Counted from the first letter of the stretch, positions 12,681-24,392 are shown. The stretch: 64,000 nucleotides of DNA from Phialocephala subalpina (GCA_900073065.1 FJOG01000010.1:185022-249021), one strand, 5' to 3'. Made by a program: numbers and translations. Notes: generated by a model not told the origin, from the letters alone.

Positions 12681-14344
12681 CTTCCACTGTCTGGGTTGAT
12701 GGTAGAGGATACGTAAAAGTGAACGTCAATCGTAAGTCGGCGGCGGCTAAGCAGTCCATTACTCCAAGCGCAAGGCTGTTAGGTCAGGACAAAGTATTCA
12801 GACCCTGGACCACTACTTGACCGATAGTTTGGCAGAGGAGGCAATTTTATGAATTTGGCAAGGCTATACCAGCTTTTGGAGAAAATTGGTAATCAGCCAT
12901 CACTGAAGAAGGCAACGTCGGGATTTTCTTACTCCGAGAATCATTCTTGCGAATGAGGCGAACCGTAAGGCTGCGTGGCTGAAAAGTTGCGGTTCAAGTG
13001 CAAGAAGTGATTGCTGCCGATTTTGTGCCTGATTGGCCAGAAACTCGGAGAAGGAGTATTTTGGGCGCATAGCTCGACGATCAGCTTGAATAGCTGACGT
13101 ATGAAAATGAATATAAGGCTAGCCACTTGGCTGAAGTACACGAGAAGTAGACATAGTTGCTCATGTTTCGGATCTCGACGGAGGGCTTGGATATTTGCAG
13201 CGAAATAAATGAACAATGTTCTGTCCGAGTCAATAGCTGCGAAGTCGACCAAGAAAGGGCCGACGATGTTGTCTCACTTGAGCATTCCTGATTCGTTTGC
13301 ACCCTCGTCTGCTCGCCAGGAGGAATTAAATATCATTAAAAGGGACCCAAAAAATATTATGGGTTCCTTATAGCGCTTTGAGCGGACCTGGGAAGCCTCA
13401 CGGGTCTCATATTGATGATAGTATTAATGTGAATGTTATAATTCTTTACAAGAATACATCGAAATAAGACAGAGACGGCGACGCAAACTCGCTTAAAGCA
13501 AAGAGAATGTTTATCGAAAAACCTGGCCATTTTTGTTGAAGTCATGTGTAGTGTCATAATATCTTTTAGCTAATGTCCAGAATGTTCTTGAAGCCGTTAT
13601 ACAACATATATTGAAATGTCAGGAGGGATCGAGGGACATTGGGTAGATGGACATTGACTGGAGGAGGGACATGGAACAGAGCAGAAACATTAAACAGAGC
13701 AGAGGCACTAAGCAGGAGCACTAGGCAGTAGAACTTCTCAAATGTCCGATACAACAACATTAAACAATCCTTCCTCAACGTGGGTTTCAGAACTTGGACA
13801 TAACGACGTATAGCAGACTTGTACTCGACTTTCATCTGAACGTGGTATGATCTGAACTCGCTCGCTTTCATTCGACTCGCTGCCTACTAACACTAAGTAA
13901 TTGTGCGTATTGATTTCATTTCTTCTTTTGCCGTCTCATCTCTCGAGTATTGAAAGAGACGAGACGAACTCTGTCAACTCAGCTTGATGCAGATCTTTCA
14001 ACTGAAAAATGAACTTTCTTCCTTTCCTTCCATCTGGTATTCTCCGGATATCCTGTCCAACGAATGACATGATCGAAACACGATGCACAAAACGCCAGTC
14101 CCCTTTCCTCCGTCCCCTGACCCATTCCTTTGAACCTTTTTTTGTTCCTTTAACCCACCACCGCCAACTAGCCGAGCCAAGTGAATGTGTCTTCGAACTG
14201 ATCATGCTTATTATGATCCTCCACTTGCATCATTCATGCCTCTTGTTCCTCTCGACGTCCTCTTGCTTGGCTCGGCGTCCTCATCTCACTCTCTTCTCCT
14301 ATGATCACTGAAGACAATCATCCCAGCCCGGGACAACATCAAGA
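12681..14344. other. 1.7-kb stretch without a recognisable gene
   Basis: It lies between the 5' end of the ankyrin pseudogene and the 3' end of the membrane-protein gene. Several 60-100 codon frames on the minus strand (for example 13566-13871) show no family resemblance and no plausible splice partners. The segment 13620-13730 is purine-rich with loosely repeated ACAGAGCAGA-like units. I see no RNA gene. Confidence 0.5.
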
Positions 14345-16378
14345 TCACATTGCCTTCCCCACCCCACCCTTACTACTCGTCCTACTCAACGGACTAACAT
14401 TATTCTTCGCCCTCTCCTTATCCCAATCCGCATCACTCCTCGTAGCAGCTTCACCATAGTAATTTCTAGCAGCTGCACTGAAATCACCACTCCCGTTTAA
14501 ACTCGCGTTCCCTCTAATACTTGAGCTTCCACTCCCAGGCCCGAGATCAGGTCCTGGATCTCCCCATTCTCCGAGTGAGACGCCGCTGCTGTACTTACTC
14601 AAGAATGAGTCGGTGGAGATAACTCTGGAGTTCGTCGAGGGGGGACCAAGAGGAGCACCCTTGGTGTTGTTGTTGGTGTTTAGGGGAGAGGGATACATGG
14701 CACCAGAGTTCGTGTCTTTGGGTTTCCAGAGCTCAGGACGCTCGAGATCGAAGGGGTCGGAACGACCTTTTCCTTTTCGAGCATTGGCCGAGAAGGAACT
14801 GAAGACTGTGTCTCGATACGAATCTCGGCTAGGAGCTATAGAAGAGGGGTACCGTGAGCCGACAGCGGTGGAAGGAGGTCGGTACATGGATGTTAGGTTG
14901 TTGGAGGTAGTGTTGTTGTCGATTGATTGACCACGGGAGCGGCGGATGTCGGTGATGTAGGTGTTTGCTTTGGGGACTGTGTTTCCGGGTCTGGTGGGAG
15001 GGTCGGCAAATGGGTTACTGCGGGATGTTGCTGGGTCCGCAAAAGGATTGCTGGCTGGGTTTGTGGATGCTGGTGGTCGCCAGCCTGGTTTGACGGGGTC
15101 GGCGAATGGATCGTCTCCTACCGAGCCGAAGTTGAGACCAAGACTCCCTAGTTGTGGTAGTGAGTTGGTGTTTCCAGCCAAGGACATGCGGCGACGCTCG
15201 GCTTGGAGCTGGAGATCTCGGTCGTCCATGCGGAGGAGTTGGGAGAAGTCGGGTGGATTTCCGACCTTGGAAGCGGCTTGCTTCTCGCTCATGCTGCGTG
15301 CTGCAGCGAAGGGATCCTCTGGCTCCTTGGTACCCATTCGCATTCGCCAGGCGAAGCTAACCCTCTCTCCAAAACGCTCCCACCAGTCTGCTGCTCGGTC
15401 TTTGATGGATGGTTTTTCTGTCTGGGAGAGCACCGAGTTGTTCCTGCTGTGCTGTGGGATTGGTCCGTCCATGAATTGCGAGTTTCCTCTGTTGAGGTTG
15501 ACACTGGGCGTGTCGCTTCTGGCTCCTCCAACCTTCGACTTCAACGAAGCTCCAAATCCTACAATGCCGGCCTTGATGCCAGCTCCCGCGTTCCTTAACC
15601 TGCCAGTTTGGTAGCCGACTTCTGATCTCCATCTTCTTCCTCTGCCCGATGGCCCCACTGATGCAGCATCTGCGTCGTAGAATGAGCTTCGGCGCCCAGT
15701 AGTGAGGGGAGTGAGGAGTGATTCTCTGCCTCTCCTTCTCTTTCGGAAGAAGTAGAATATCAGAGCAATTATCGCTATCAAAGCCATGGAGCCTACAACT
15801 CCACCAACAACGGGCGCAGCTGTGAGCTGAGGGTTAGAAGAGATTCCAGACGCAGCTGACGATTCTTCAGGATGCGCAGTAGAAGCTAATGAGGAAGAAG
15901 AGAGGGTGGTCGTCTTCGAAGGGGTAACAAGTCCGTTGCCATTGTTATTTCCTGAAACCGCCGTTGGTGAAGCCGAGACTTCACTCAGAGCAATCGCAAC
16001 TGCAGTGCTCGATGACGTTGTAGGTGTCGTCTTCCTCGATGCTGGTATCGCGGAGGCACTCGAAATCGCACTCGTTGTGGAAGTGCTAAGAACCACAGCA
16101 GACGTACTTGTGATGAACGAAGTAACCGGTGTGCTAACTAATGACGTCGATGCCACCTGCGCAGCTGTCGTCGAGGTTGCTGAAGCTCCCGCGGCATTGG
16201 GTTGGGTATCGGCAACGGATGCGGAAGTGGATGTCGTCGTAGACGTCGTTGAAGTCGTACTCGGTGTCGCTGCTGGTAACGTTGCTAAACTCGCAGGTAA
16301 AGTTGTCGCTGATCGCGGCACTGCTGTACATCGCAGGCCATCTATTGAAGTGAAGGAAAATCCTGCCGGCAGGGACAT
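14345..16378 (-). CDS. Ser/Thr-rich single-pass plasma-membrane protein with long cytoplasmic tail
   Basis: One open exon gives about 677 aa from the first in-frame ATG (16378). The N-terminal half is an ectodomain dominated by Ser, Thr and Ala (about residues 30-180), consistent with heavy O-mannosylation. One transmembrane helix follows at about residues 190-212 (GGVVGSMALIAIIALIFYFF), with the stop-transfer sequence RKRRRGRE. The long cytoplasmic tail carries three repeats of the type [ND]PFADP (about 15000-15120), RRxS-like sites and other basic Ser-rich patches. This layout is shared by fungal wall-stress sensors (Wsc/Mid2-like) and Axl2-like proteins. However, I see no WSC cysteine domain, so the family is left open. 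The frame stays open upstream to a TTTGCAG acceptor-like site (about 16406-16412), so a short 5' exon carrying the signal-peptide start is likely. The true start is therefore uncertain. Confidence 0.75.
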   Translation of the reverse strand: MSLPAGFSFTSIDGLRCTAVPRSATTLPASLATLPAATPSTTSTTSTTTSTSASVADTQPNAAGASATSTTAAQVASTSLVSTPVTSFITSTSAVVLSTSTTSAISSASAIPASRKTTPTTSSSTAVAIALSEVSASPTAVSGNNNGNGLVTPSKTTTLSSSSLASTAHPEESSAASGISSNPQLTAAPVVGGVVGSMALIAIIALIFYFFRKRRRGRESLLTPLTTGRRSSFYDADAASVGPSGRGRRWRSEVGYQTGRLRNAGAGIKAGIVGFGASLKSKVGGARSDTPSVNLNRGNSQFMDGPIPQHSRNNSVLSQTEKPSIKDRAADWWERFGERVSFAWRMRMGTKEPEDPFAAARSMSEKQAASKVGNPPDFSQLLRMDDRDLQLQAERRRMSLAGNTNSLPQLGSLGLNFGSVGDDPFADPVKPGWRPPASTNPASNPFADPATSRSNPFADPPTRPGNTVPKANTYITDIRRSRGQSIDNNTTSNNLTSMYRPPSTAVGSRYPSSIAPSRDSYRDTVFSSFSANARKGKGRSDPFDLERPELWKPKDTNSGAMYPSPLNTNNNTKGAPLGPPSTNSRVISTDSFLSKYSSGVSLGEWGDPGPDLGPGSGSSSIRGNASLNGSGDFSAAARNYYGEAATRSDADWDKERAKNNVSPLSRTSSKGGVGKAM

Positions 16379-16880
16379 GATGAAAATGAAAGGCGACACC
16401 AGCCGCTGCAAAGAATGTACAATTCAATCAACAAGCTTCAGTAATACAGATCATAGAGGCTCCCAGGCCATCAATTCGAGATATCCACCATAACGACGAT
16501 GATGTTTGCGAAAGAAGAAGAACAGAATTCAGTCATAGGGAACAGTGGAGTGAGATGGTGGGTAAGAAACCATGATCTCCCCTCCTCAAACACCAGTGTT
16601 CTGACATGAGTATGGAGTGGGTGACGGTTAATAAGTGAAGAGGATGTGAGACAGGGTATGGCTAGAGGAGCGGGTTTCCACGCGTTACAGGCGCCCCATG
16701 CTGAAACCTTGTGTGAAGCACCATCCAGCCAGGGTCTGCGCTCACTTGAGCAGTTGGGTGCGCATTGGACATAAATTGAGTAAGTCGATATCAATGGCAT
16801 AGGAGAATTAAAGGTTTGATGTGAGTCGATGTGTAAGGATGTGTAGGAAGTATATTTCGATATCAAGGAGAATATGGAGA

Positions 16881-17380
16881 TCCGGAAGAGAGGGGTGAGA
16901 TGGAGTGCAGATGTTTAGTTTGGCAGCTCGCTTGTGGAGGGGTGAACCATACTCGATTGAGGTTAGGCTGGACGAGCCACTTCGAGCCAGAGTCCTCGAG
17001 TCCAAGCTACAGCCGTTTGTCCCTCTCAGAGTCTCGACTCTCTACTCAAGCGTGTCGCTCGACTTGGCGTTTTAAAGATTATTTCAGACTGTACAAGTGT
17101 GGAGCAGCAAAAACAACTCACCGTCCGGTGTCCGGAAGAGAGGGGTGAGATGGAGTGCAGATGTTTAGTTTGGCAGCTCGCTTGTGGAGGGGTGAACCAT
17201 ACTCGATTGAGGTTAGGCTGGACGAGCCACTTCGAGCCAGAGTCCTCGAGTCCAAGCTACAGCCGTTTGTCCCTCTCAGAGTCTCGACTCTCTACTCAAG
17301 CGTGTCGCTCGACTTGGCGTTTTAAAGATTATTTCAGACTGTACAAGTGTGGAGCAGCAAAAACAACTCACCGTCCGGTG
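16881..17380. repeat. Perfect tandem duplication, 2 x 250 bp
   Basis: Bases 16881-17130 and 17131-17380 are identical over all 250 positions. Each unit begins TCCGGAAGAGAGGGG and ends CCGTCCGGTG. The unit has no convincing gene. It lies 0.5-1 kb upstream of the minus-strand membrane-protein gene, so in its promoter region. The lack of any mismatch means the duplication is recent or an assembly artefact. Confidence 0.98.
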
Positions 17381-18725
17381 TTCTAGGTCTAGACCTTGCC
17401 TCAAAACTCTATTGTGTACTCCACACGGGATTTTCGAAGAGTGCATACAAGAATCTGATATCGAAACCGTGCATCGCTTTGTCTGTTGTGCTCACCGCGA
17501 ACAGAAGTCTTCAACACTTCATTCAGCCGTGAATGTTCATGCAGGACAGGACACTTCAGCAGAGAACGGTGTTTTGAGGTGCAAACGGTTCCGGTTCCTG
17601 CAGCTACCAGTCCGAAGCAAAAGCAAAGAGACCGGAAGAAGCTCTCTTCCTCCATTTGGTCAGGCTTCATGTCAGCTTTCAGCCATCAGACGCACACGGG
17701 TGACACCCCAAACGCCACGTTCCGTAGATTTTCCATGTACCTAGATTTCTAACTTCTCTAAAACACTTGAGCAGAGAGATAACCTTAAGGTTAAACTTCG
17801 TTTCGACACCGCAGACTGGCAATCGTCGAAACTTTCGTGAAGATCGGTTGTCTCTAAATCGGTTCGACCATCGTAACTTTTGACAAGCGACAACCAAGAG
17901 CGTTCTGTCTGATATGCACTCCGGGTGACGTTGTTGACGTGCAGCTTGGACAGCATCCGGAGTTGTTTTTTCGAATTCGATTGTGTGGAGATTTCAGGAT
18001 TCGTGCCATTATCGGGTCATCGAAGCGGCGAGCCGTTGGGTGACATTCTTCCACGACGGCAACGATGTCCACCTCCTACATCGACACCGAGTGAATGCTG
18101 ATGCATTCATTGCTGGCCGGCTTCTCGAGGTCCGAATGCCTTCGTGATGCTTAGAGAATCACAGCAAAAACAGAAGAGATGCACAAAGTGCATGGACCAT
18201 GATCTGCGGGCTGCCACTCGGCTCCTGCATCACACTTTATCCGGCCTCACAATTCACCATCTCCAACAACCGCGCCTGGTAACGACAACCAGCGTTCGAT
18301 TCAGAATCTTGCCACCTTCGAGACTCACACACCACGCCGTCTAGAATCAAGTTAACACTGATGGTATAGCTTCCGTGCTACCAGCTCTTTCCATTAGCAT
18401 AATTGCGTCAGAAGGTGGAGGAGATTAGGGATTGAAGATGTTTGCTGGTATCTCACAGATAGGTCAGTCACCGGAACCGCTCTCCTTCTGTTGGCTCGAT
18501 CTTCTCCTTCCAACCACCTCGATTATTTATTGAGATCAAAACATGGATGTCACTGTGCGTGCGAGAGCTTGTTCTCGGATGCTTGGTGAGCATAAAGCAG
18601 ATCTTCCCTGGATCGTTATCAAACCATCTGAAGCAATATTCTGGCATATGCTTTCCCCCGGATTTTAGTTGATCAGACGGCAAGTCAAAGATGTCATCCC
18701 AATCAAGCCAGCTTCTAGCTTCTCT
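17381..18725. other. 1.3-kb stretch without a recognisable gene
   Basis: Short frames occur on both strands (60-130 codons), but none has a family signature or splice logic. The part 17740-18120 looks like it could be old coding sequence broken by stops, but I could not match it to anything in this window. Confidence 0.45.
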
Positions 18726-20453
18726 ATGTCTCAGATCCTTTTCTTTTTGTCATTCAAAAGGCTTGGCTTTGCCTTTTGGAAGGTTCATCTTGAGGTCCCC
18801 GGTTCTCACGTGCCTCCACGAACAGGTGCAGTCCAGCCTCCAAACGACGGAACGCCAAGGAAGATACTCCCACCGACACCAGTCAAATTCCCACAATGTT
18901 TCCCAAAGACGGAAGACAAGCTTCCTGCACAAGATGCCGGCTCATTGGTCGCTCTCCTCCAAACCATCCATAGACCAGCTGATATCCGGCCCTCTCACTT
19001 CGAAGCACTCAGACTTCACGTGATACCCGATGCTTCTCCTGAAGACCTCATCCCAGATGCTAGGTTCTTACCTCCTATCGAAGACTGGAATGCCGTTCCC
19101 CAAGAAGACCTATTAGAAGCAAACGAGAAGACCCGAAAACCACTCAACAACGGCAACCTCTCTCCCGGCATCCAAACCTATCGAGAACGTCAAAAAGAGC
19201 TCCTAATCAACAACACCGCCGCCTTCCGCACCATCCGCCGCATCCCAGCCCCAGCTGGCGAGACGGCCGCCCGTCTAGGCAACGCCTACGAATTTTACAA
19301 GAACCTCGAATTCTTCTCCGGATACTGGCATGATACGTCCTTGCCTCCCAAGCTAGAAACTTCGACAGAGGCTGATGACGAAGAGGAGGGAGAGAAGAAA
19401 GACGAAGTCCCACACCATCTACAAACCCACGTCCGTACAGGAACAGGCTCCCAGCTACCCCCAGACTACAGACAAAACCTGCTCACCGCATTCGTGAAAC
19501 TCGTCACTTATGATTTCGGCTGCAATGTTTCCTTTCCACGAACAGAGCCTCGTCTACACCTCACTCCAAAATCAGAAACCAAGCCTCCATCTTACTTCAA
19601 TTCATCTGTTACTTTCATCTACAGAACTCCCCAGGAAAGAGCTTTAGCTCGAGCCGGGGTTGTAGAAGGACCGGTAGCGGCGTTGAGTGCGAGAGCTAGT
19701 ACGACCTTTGCTACTGAGGCGGAGGAGTGGTTAGATCTTGCGAGGGAGACTGTTGCCGTCCTCTTGACGGCTCAGCAGAGAGCTCGAGAACATCAGACTG
19801 AGAAGCGGTTTGGAGAGGGGAAATGGTGGACTACTGTTCCTCGCTGGGGTTGTGGTCCTGGTGGTCCTATTGGCCGAGAAGGCGACAAGATCGACGAGCT
19901 GTCTTCTTCTGTTCCAGAGACATTGCCAGCGAATGAGCTGGGAATGGATCTTGAGAGAGGAGAGAAGCCAACGGTTGCAAGTGAGGTCAAGAGACAGATT
20001 GGAGGCATCAATGGGCCGAGTCCCAATAAGCGAAGCAAAAAAGTCAAAGAAGGAGGTAACCTACCTATCTACGAAAACTACCGCAAAATGAACCCACCAG
20101 GACCAACCTGGGATCGGAAAGCGAAATACATGTCTATCGGCAAAGTCGCTGGTGTAGGATACGACGACGTTTTCCTCGTCAGTGCTCTAAATCACCATAT
20201 TTGCGTCATTAGAGCGAGGATTCCAGAGAACTTACTAGGGGTGTTGGAGGGAGGGGAGCAGGATTGGGAAGGCGTGAAGATGTGGAGGAGTAGGTGGTTT
20301 GATATGTATCTGGGCAAGGACAGAGTTGATGCCATGGGGTTGATATGGGGTATGATGGCATGGTTGATGCGTAAACCTGAGAGTGGGAAGGGGGAGGTTG
20401 AGGATGAGGATGATGGGGATGATAGGAAGACGGAGAAGATGGATTTGAGTTAG
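18726..20453 (+). CDS. Conserved fungal protein of unknown function (about 575 aa)
   Basis: The open frame runs to TAG at 20451-20453. It is entered from a TTG-started stretch at 18669, and the first in-frame ATG is 18726. A different-frame ATG at 18691 (MSSQSSQLLASL) could be the real start if an intron lies within about 18780-18830, but I could not find phase-compatible sites. Visible regions: a Pro-rich N-terminus; a conserved-looking block RERQKELLINNTAAF followed by AYEFYKNLEFFSGYWHD; an acidic Glu/Asp linker (about residues 215-235); a second block around TFIYRTPQERALARAG; and a C-terminal block with RKAKYMSIGKVAGVGYDDVF and ICVIRARIPENLLG that looks folded. The tail is very acidic and basic (EDEDDGDDRKTEK). 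No catalytic motif or membrane segment was recognised. The clean long frame and sequence blocks support a real gene, but not a function. Confidence 0.7.
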   Translation: MSQILFFLSFKRLGFAFWKVHLEVPGSHVPPRTGAVQPPNDGTPRKILPPTPVKFPQCFPKTEDKLPAQDAGSLVALLQTIHRPADIRPSHFEALRLHVIPDASPEDLIPDARFLPPIEDWNAVPQEDLLEANEKTRKPLNNGNLSPGIQTYRERQKELLINNTAAFRTIRRIPAPAGETAARLGNAYEFYKNLEFFSGYWHDTSLPPKLETSTEADDEEEGEKKDEVPHHLQTHVRTGTGSQLPPDYRQNLLTAFVKLVTYDFGCNVSFPRTEPRLHLTPKSETKPPSYFNSSVTFIYRTPQERALARAGVVEGPVAALSARASTTFATEAEEWLDLARETVAVLLTAQQRAREHQTEKRFGEGKWWTTVPRWGCGPGGPIGREGDKIDELSSSVPETLPANELGMDLERGEKPTVASEVKRQIGGINGPSPNKRSKKVKEGGNLPIYENYRKMNPPGPTWDRKAKYMSIGKVAGVGYDDVFLVSALNHHICVIRARIPENLLGVLEGGEQDWEGVKMWRSRWFDMYLGKDRVDAMGLIWGMMAWLMRKPESGKGEVEDEDDGDDRKTEKMDLS

Positions 20454-21357
20454 GTTACATTGCGTGAGATGAGTGATGAGAGATATGAGAGATGAGAAAA
20501 TGATTTGGCACGGATGAGATTGTTGGAATAGATTCAACTTGATGAATCTTGATGGATTAGATTGATAGATTAGTGTTTGGGTATTTGAGATACTATGCAT
20601 GGGCATGCCAGGTAGCGCAGAAATGAGATGGATTCCCACTCTGGTGATGTCTTGTGGTTTGCTTCACTCGTGATCAGATTCGGGATTATATATAGCAAAG
20701 CCTAGGACGACTTCTTGCACCATTTCTCTGAGATTAGTCAACCCGTTGGGCAAGGCTTCGCAAGTGTAAGAAGCAGGAATTAACACTGAAATTATGATTG
20801 GCCAACTGCAAGAATAGGGGGCTTCGAGGGCGATTTTCAATCTTCGCGTTTCCCAACCTCTCCTCAACAGGCTCTCAATCCGTGGCATATTTTGATTCGA
20901 GGACCTCCGTCTCAGCCTCATCCCAAATTCAAGGAAATCCAGTCATCGCTTGATGACGAGACCAAAAATGTTTGATATGGATGAGGCTCTGTACGAGCGC
21001 GAGGAGGTGATTCGCGAGATGTGGGGTGTATTTGCTTGTTCCTGACTAGTGCCGAAAGAGGAAGGTGCGAAACAGCAACAGGGCGCCGTCAAGACTGTCA
21101 GCCACAACTTCCGAGCTCCCGTCGACTTCTTGCACTTACATTGTCTGTCAGCCTTGCGGGGTTCGCATCTGCCAACATGCCTACCTCACTATTAAGAAAC
21201 TATGCGGCCTCCCTCGATCTTCATGCAATGCTTGCTCAAGCCAAGAATCGGTCGGCCGTCACCAAAACATCGCACATACCGCCGTGATCATCTGCAAGGC
21301 TTCTAGGCTCAAGGCTTCGATACTTTCGACCGAGTGCATTCGACGACACCATTCAGC
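20454..21357. other. 0.9-kb intergenic stretch
   Basis: This is the 3' flank of the unknown-function gene and the upstream region of the ankyrin gene. Only short unconvincing frames are present. The first 150 bp are rich in GATGAGAGAT-like simple sequence. Confidence 0.5.
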
Positions 21358-24300
21358 ATGGATGAGTCGACTATTGACGCGTCTTCCTTCGATCCGGGAT
21401 CAACAGCTTGGTGGGAGCAAGCATCTCGATATTTGAAGATCGACGACGATGTTGAAGAAGGAATTGAGCGTGAGGAGTCGGAGGATAACTTCCAATCTGC
21501 GAGAGCTGAGCAGGCAATGAACAACTTCAATACGGACCTCCTCAAAAGCGACCAAGGTCCAAGTCCTGGGACTGCCCTGGACCAGACATCTGCTGCACCA
21601 ACGAAACGAAAGCCGAACAATAAACGCAAACGACGAACTGTCGTGCAAGATGGGACAGGCGGAGCTGGCAAGAAGAAGAAGAAGACAAATACGGGACGGC
21701 CACGCAACAAGTGGACACCCTCACGGTCCCGGAAGTTGGTGCGACTATACTTGATGACGAGATTGACAACGGAAGAAATAACCAAGGTATTGCAAGCGGG
21801 TGACTTTACAACAGAGTGAGTTGTGATCAAGAAGCCTGAGTGAACAATATGCTAATGTTACGATGCAGAATTCGAGATGTTCAGAAGCAACTCAGTACGT
21901 TACTAGGAAGTCAACCTAGAGTGATTCGTGGGTGTGAAGCTGTACGAAAGACTAGGCTCCATCTCATCCGGGAGTGTCGAGCTTTACCGTCTTCGAATAA
22001 GCCACATCTGGCTCGGAGCGATCCAGGAGAACACACACTAGCTGATATTAGCCCGACCAAGGATGAAGAAACAATTCAACCAGATCTGAGCCTTGAAGAT
22101 CAAACAACCTCTGCGTCGCCTTTTTTGGCGCAGGAGCCAGTAAGCCAACCACCGGTATTCGATCACAAGGATTCGGACGACTGGTACGAGCATGGATTTC
22201 TCGATGCGGCCGATGTCAAAGAACTTGACGCCCTCCTCTATATGGGCACTGCAGGCTTTGCTGACTTCCAAGCGAAGGATGAGGACGAATGCCTCGAGAA
22301 TCCATTACTTCCCGCTGTGTCATTATTAGACCCCACGCTGAGGGCCTCTATTAAACTCGATTATCCTCGTAACCTAAATCGCTTGCAGGAAGATTCCGAG
22401 GCACAAAACGGAGACCCTTCCCCTTCACTCTCCAATATTCCATCGTTGGAGTGCGGCGAAGGCTCTGTACGTTCTGCTAATAGCCTGGATATTGAGCATC
22501 CTGAGCAATCAGATCCAACTGTCCACGTTGTCGTTACTTCTGAAAACGACTTGCATGATGTGCAAGACGACGACAGATCTTTCAAACTGTATATGGGTGA
22601 AGATGATCGGTCGAATGACCTCTCGCCATCCTTGTTTGATCTATCACGAGAAGAAGTCATGAAGCCGAGACCGAAGTCACTTCAATCTAGCATTCACAGC
22701 TTCAGGGCCCTTGGAAAGCGTTTGTCATTCAAGAAGTCAGAATCGTGCTTGGAAGACGTCTGGTCGGTCCTACAAAATCTCACTATCTCCAGTGGATCAG
22801 CACACGACGGATCGAGAATATCAAACAGAGGCAGTACCGCCTTTTCCAGCACCCAAACTTATCTCGGCCAAACAATCAGGCCTCTTGCAGGCATTGACGA
22901 AAACGAGGCCTCTGATACTTCTCAATCGTTTAGTGACGTTCGACTTCCTCTTCCTGGCGACTTTGCCGCCTATACGATATCGACAACATATTACATCGGC
23001 CTCCGACGTTGCCGATGCAAGCTCGAACTTCAAAAATGGAGCGTCATACTGTCCAAAAGCTATTGGCGTACCAAGAACGACGAAAGGTTCATCTCGGGCG
23101 TGAACGAGTTTGAGAATTACATTTTACAGCCGTTGAAAGAACTGCACCGCAAGGATGACTTCGGAAACTCGGCACTTCACATTGCTGCTGCACTGAAAAA
23201 GGGTGTGTACGGCCTCAAAGAATTAATCGACCACGGAGTAAACGTCCACGCTACGAACAGCGCGGGTGAAACGTTCTTTCATCTCTTGGACGAGTCGATA
23301 GTGAAGAACACTACGCTTTTTCGTGGTCTTTTGGAACTTTTGCGGCGCAAATCCTTCGATTTTGGCCAGCGAGATTGTCTCGGCCAGACACCTTTTCACC
23401 TACTCATGCAACCCTGGATGGACAAATCGATTCTAGAACAGATTCTGGTACAATTTCCCTCACTCAATATTGAACTGCCTATATCGAGAGATAGCTTTGG
23501 CTGCACCGTCGCGTGGCAATTAATACAGGCTGGGGTTGAGGAGTCACAAATCAATGCAGCGCTAGGTCACACTGTTTTTATAAGACCAGGCGTGTATACT
23601 TGGAGTTTGGCAGCAATGGCTGGCATCAAGGTTGACCGACCTGGACCTAGAGTTCAAATTCTTCAGAATTATGGGACGCAAACAGCTATCGAGACAGTTG
23701 CCGATCTGATGACTTATGAACGGCATGCTGATTTGCTGAGAACTATTTTGAGAGCATGCTCCTCCTATCAGCACGAGGATGCGGCTGGCCGCAATGGTCT
23801 GCACTGCCTAGCTGAGGTTTCATTAACTTTACCTCTCCCAGATGTTCCTTCTCGAGAGGACATCGAGGACAGCGATGCACCACAAATCGGAAAGAGGGAA
23901 GCATATCTCCAAGACCTTCTTCGAGCTGGAGTAGACGTAAACAACTACGATAAACAAGGTTACACACCGCTCATGGCTTTTATCAATCACTCTCGAGACG
24001 ATGAAGACGCTGAGACCACCGAAAAACTCCTTTTAAAGCTCATCAACGCAGGAGCCAATATACACTGTCGAGATCGGCTAGGACAATCACTCTTGCATAT
24101 GGCAGTAAAGCTTGGTAGGAAGACAGCAACCACCTTCCTATTGAGCAAGGGCGCGAATGTCCATGCGCGTGACACAACTGGCAAAGGTATTATTGCCCTT
24201 GCCCTTGAAGCTAGCAAAAAGGCAAAGGCAAAGGATCCAGACGATCCAATTTACGCTCAGATCTTGCTTTGCATAGATCTCGTTTCGAAAGCTGGCGGTG

Positions 24301-24392
24301 TTGCGGCTCCTACCTTTTTACAGGAATGGACTGTTTCCGAGAGCAAAGAGAGTCGCTGGCCCCTAGTTGGTGGGAGGAAACCTCGAAAGTAG
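21358..24392 (+). CDS. Large ankyrin-repeat protein with basic N-terminal region (intact paralogue)
   Basis: Exon 1 is 21358-21815. A 53-bp intron (21816-21868, GTGAGT...GCAG) is followed by exon 2, 21869-24392. The total is 2,982 nt, or 993 aa. The start is the first ATG (MDESTIDASSFDPGS). Residues 75-115 are strongly basic (KRKPNNKRKRR, then GKKKKKT), a likely nuclear localisation signal. The next segment, WTPSRSRKLVRLYLMTRLTT (about 120-140) plus RDVQKQL, resembles the Trp/Tyr-containing Clr5-type N-terminal domain that often precedes ankyrin arrays in Pezizomycotina. This is a guess from pattern, not a proven match. The middle is acidic and Ser-rich. Ankyrin repeats occupy about 580-980: DFGNSALHIAAALKK, DCLGQTPFHLLMQPW, GRNGLHCLAEVS, KQGYTPLMAFINHS and RLGQSLLHMAVKLGRK. 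Such repeats serve as protein-binding scaffolds. A broken paralogue lies at 9893-12680 on the other strand. Confidence 0.85.

Noticed and set aside
13566..13871. 101-codon minus frame
   Set aside because: No recognisable domain, low-complexity sequence context and no splice partners.
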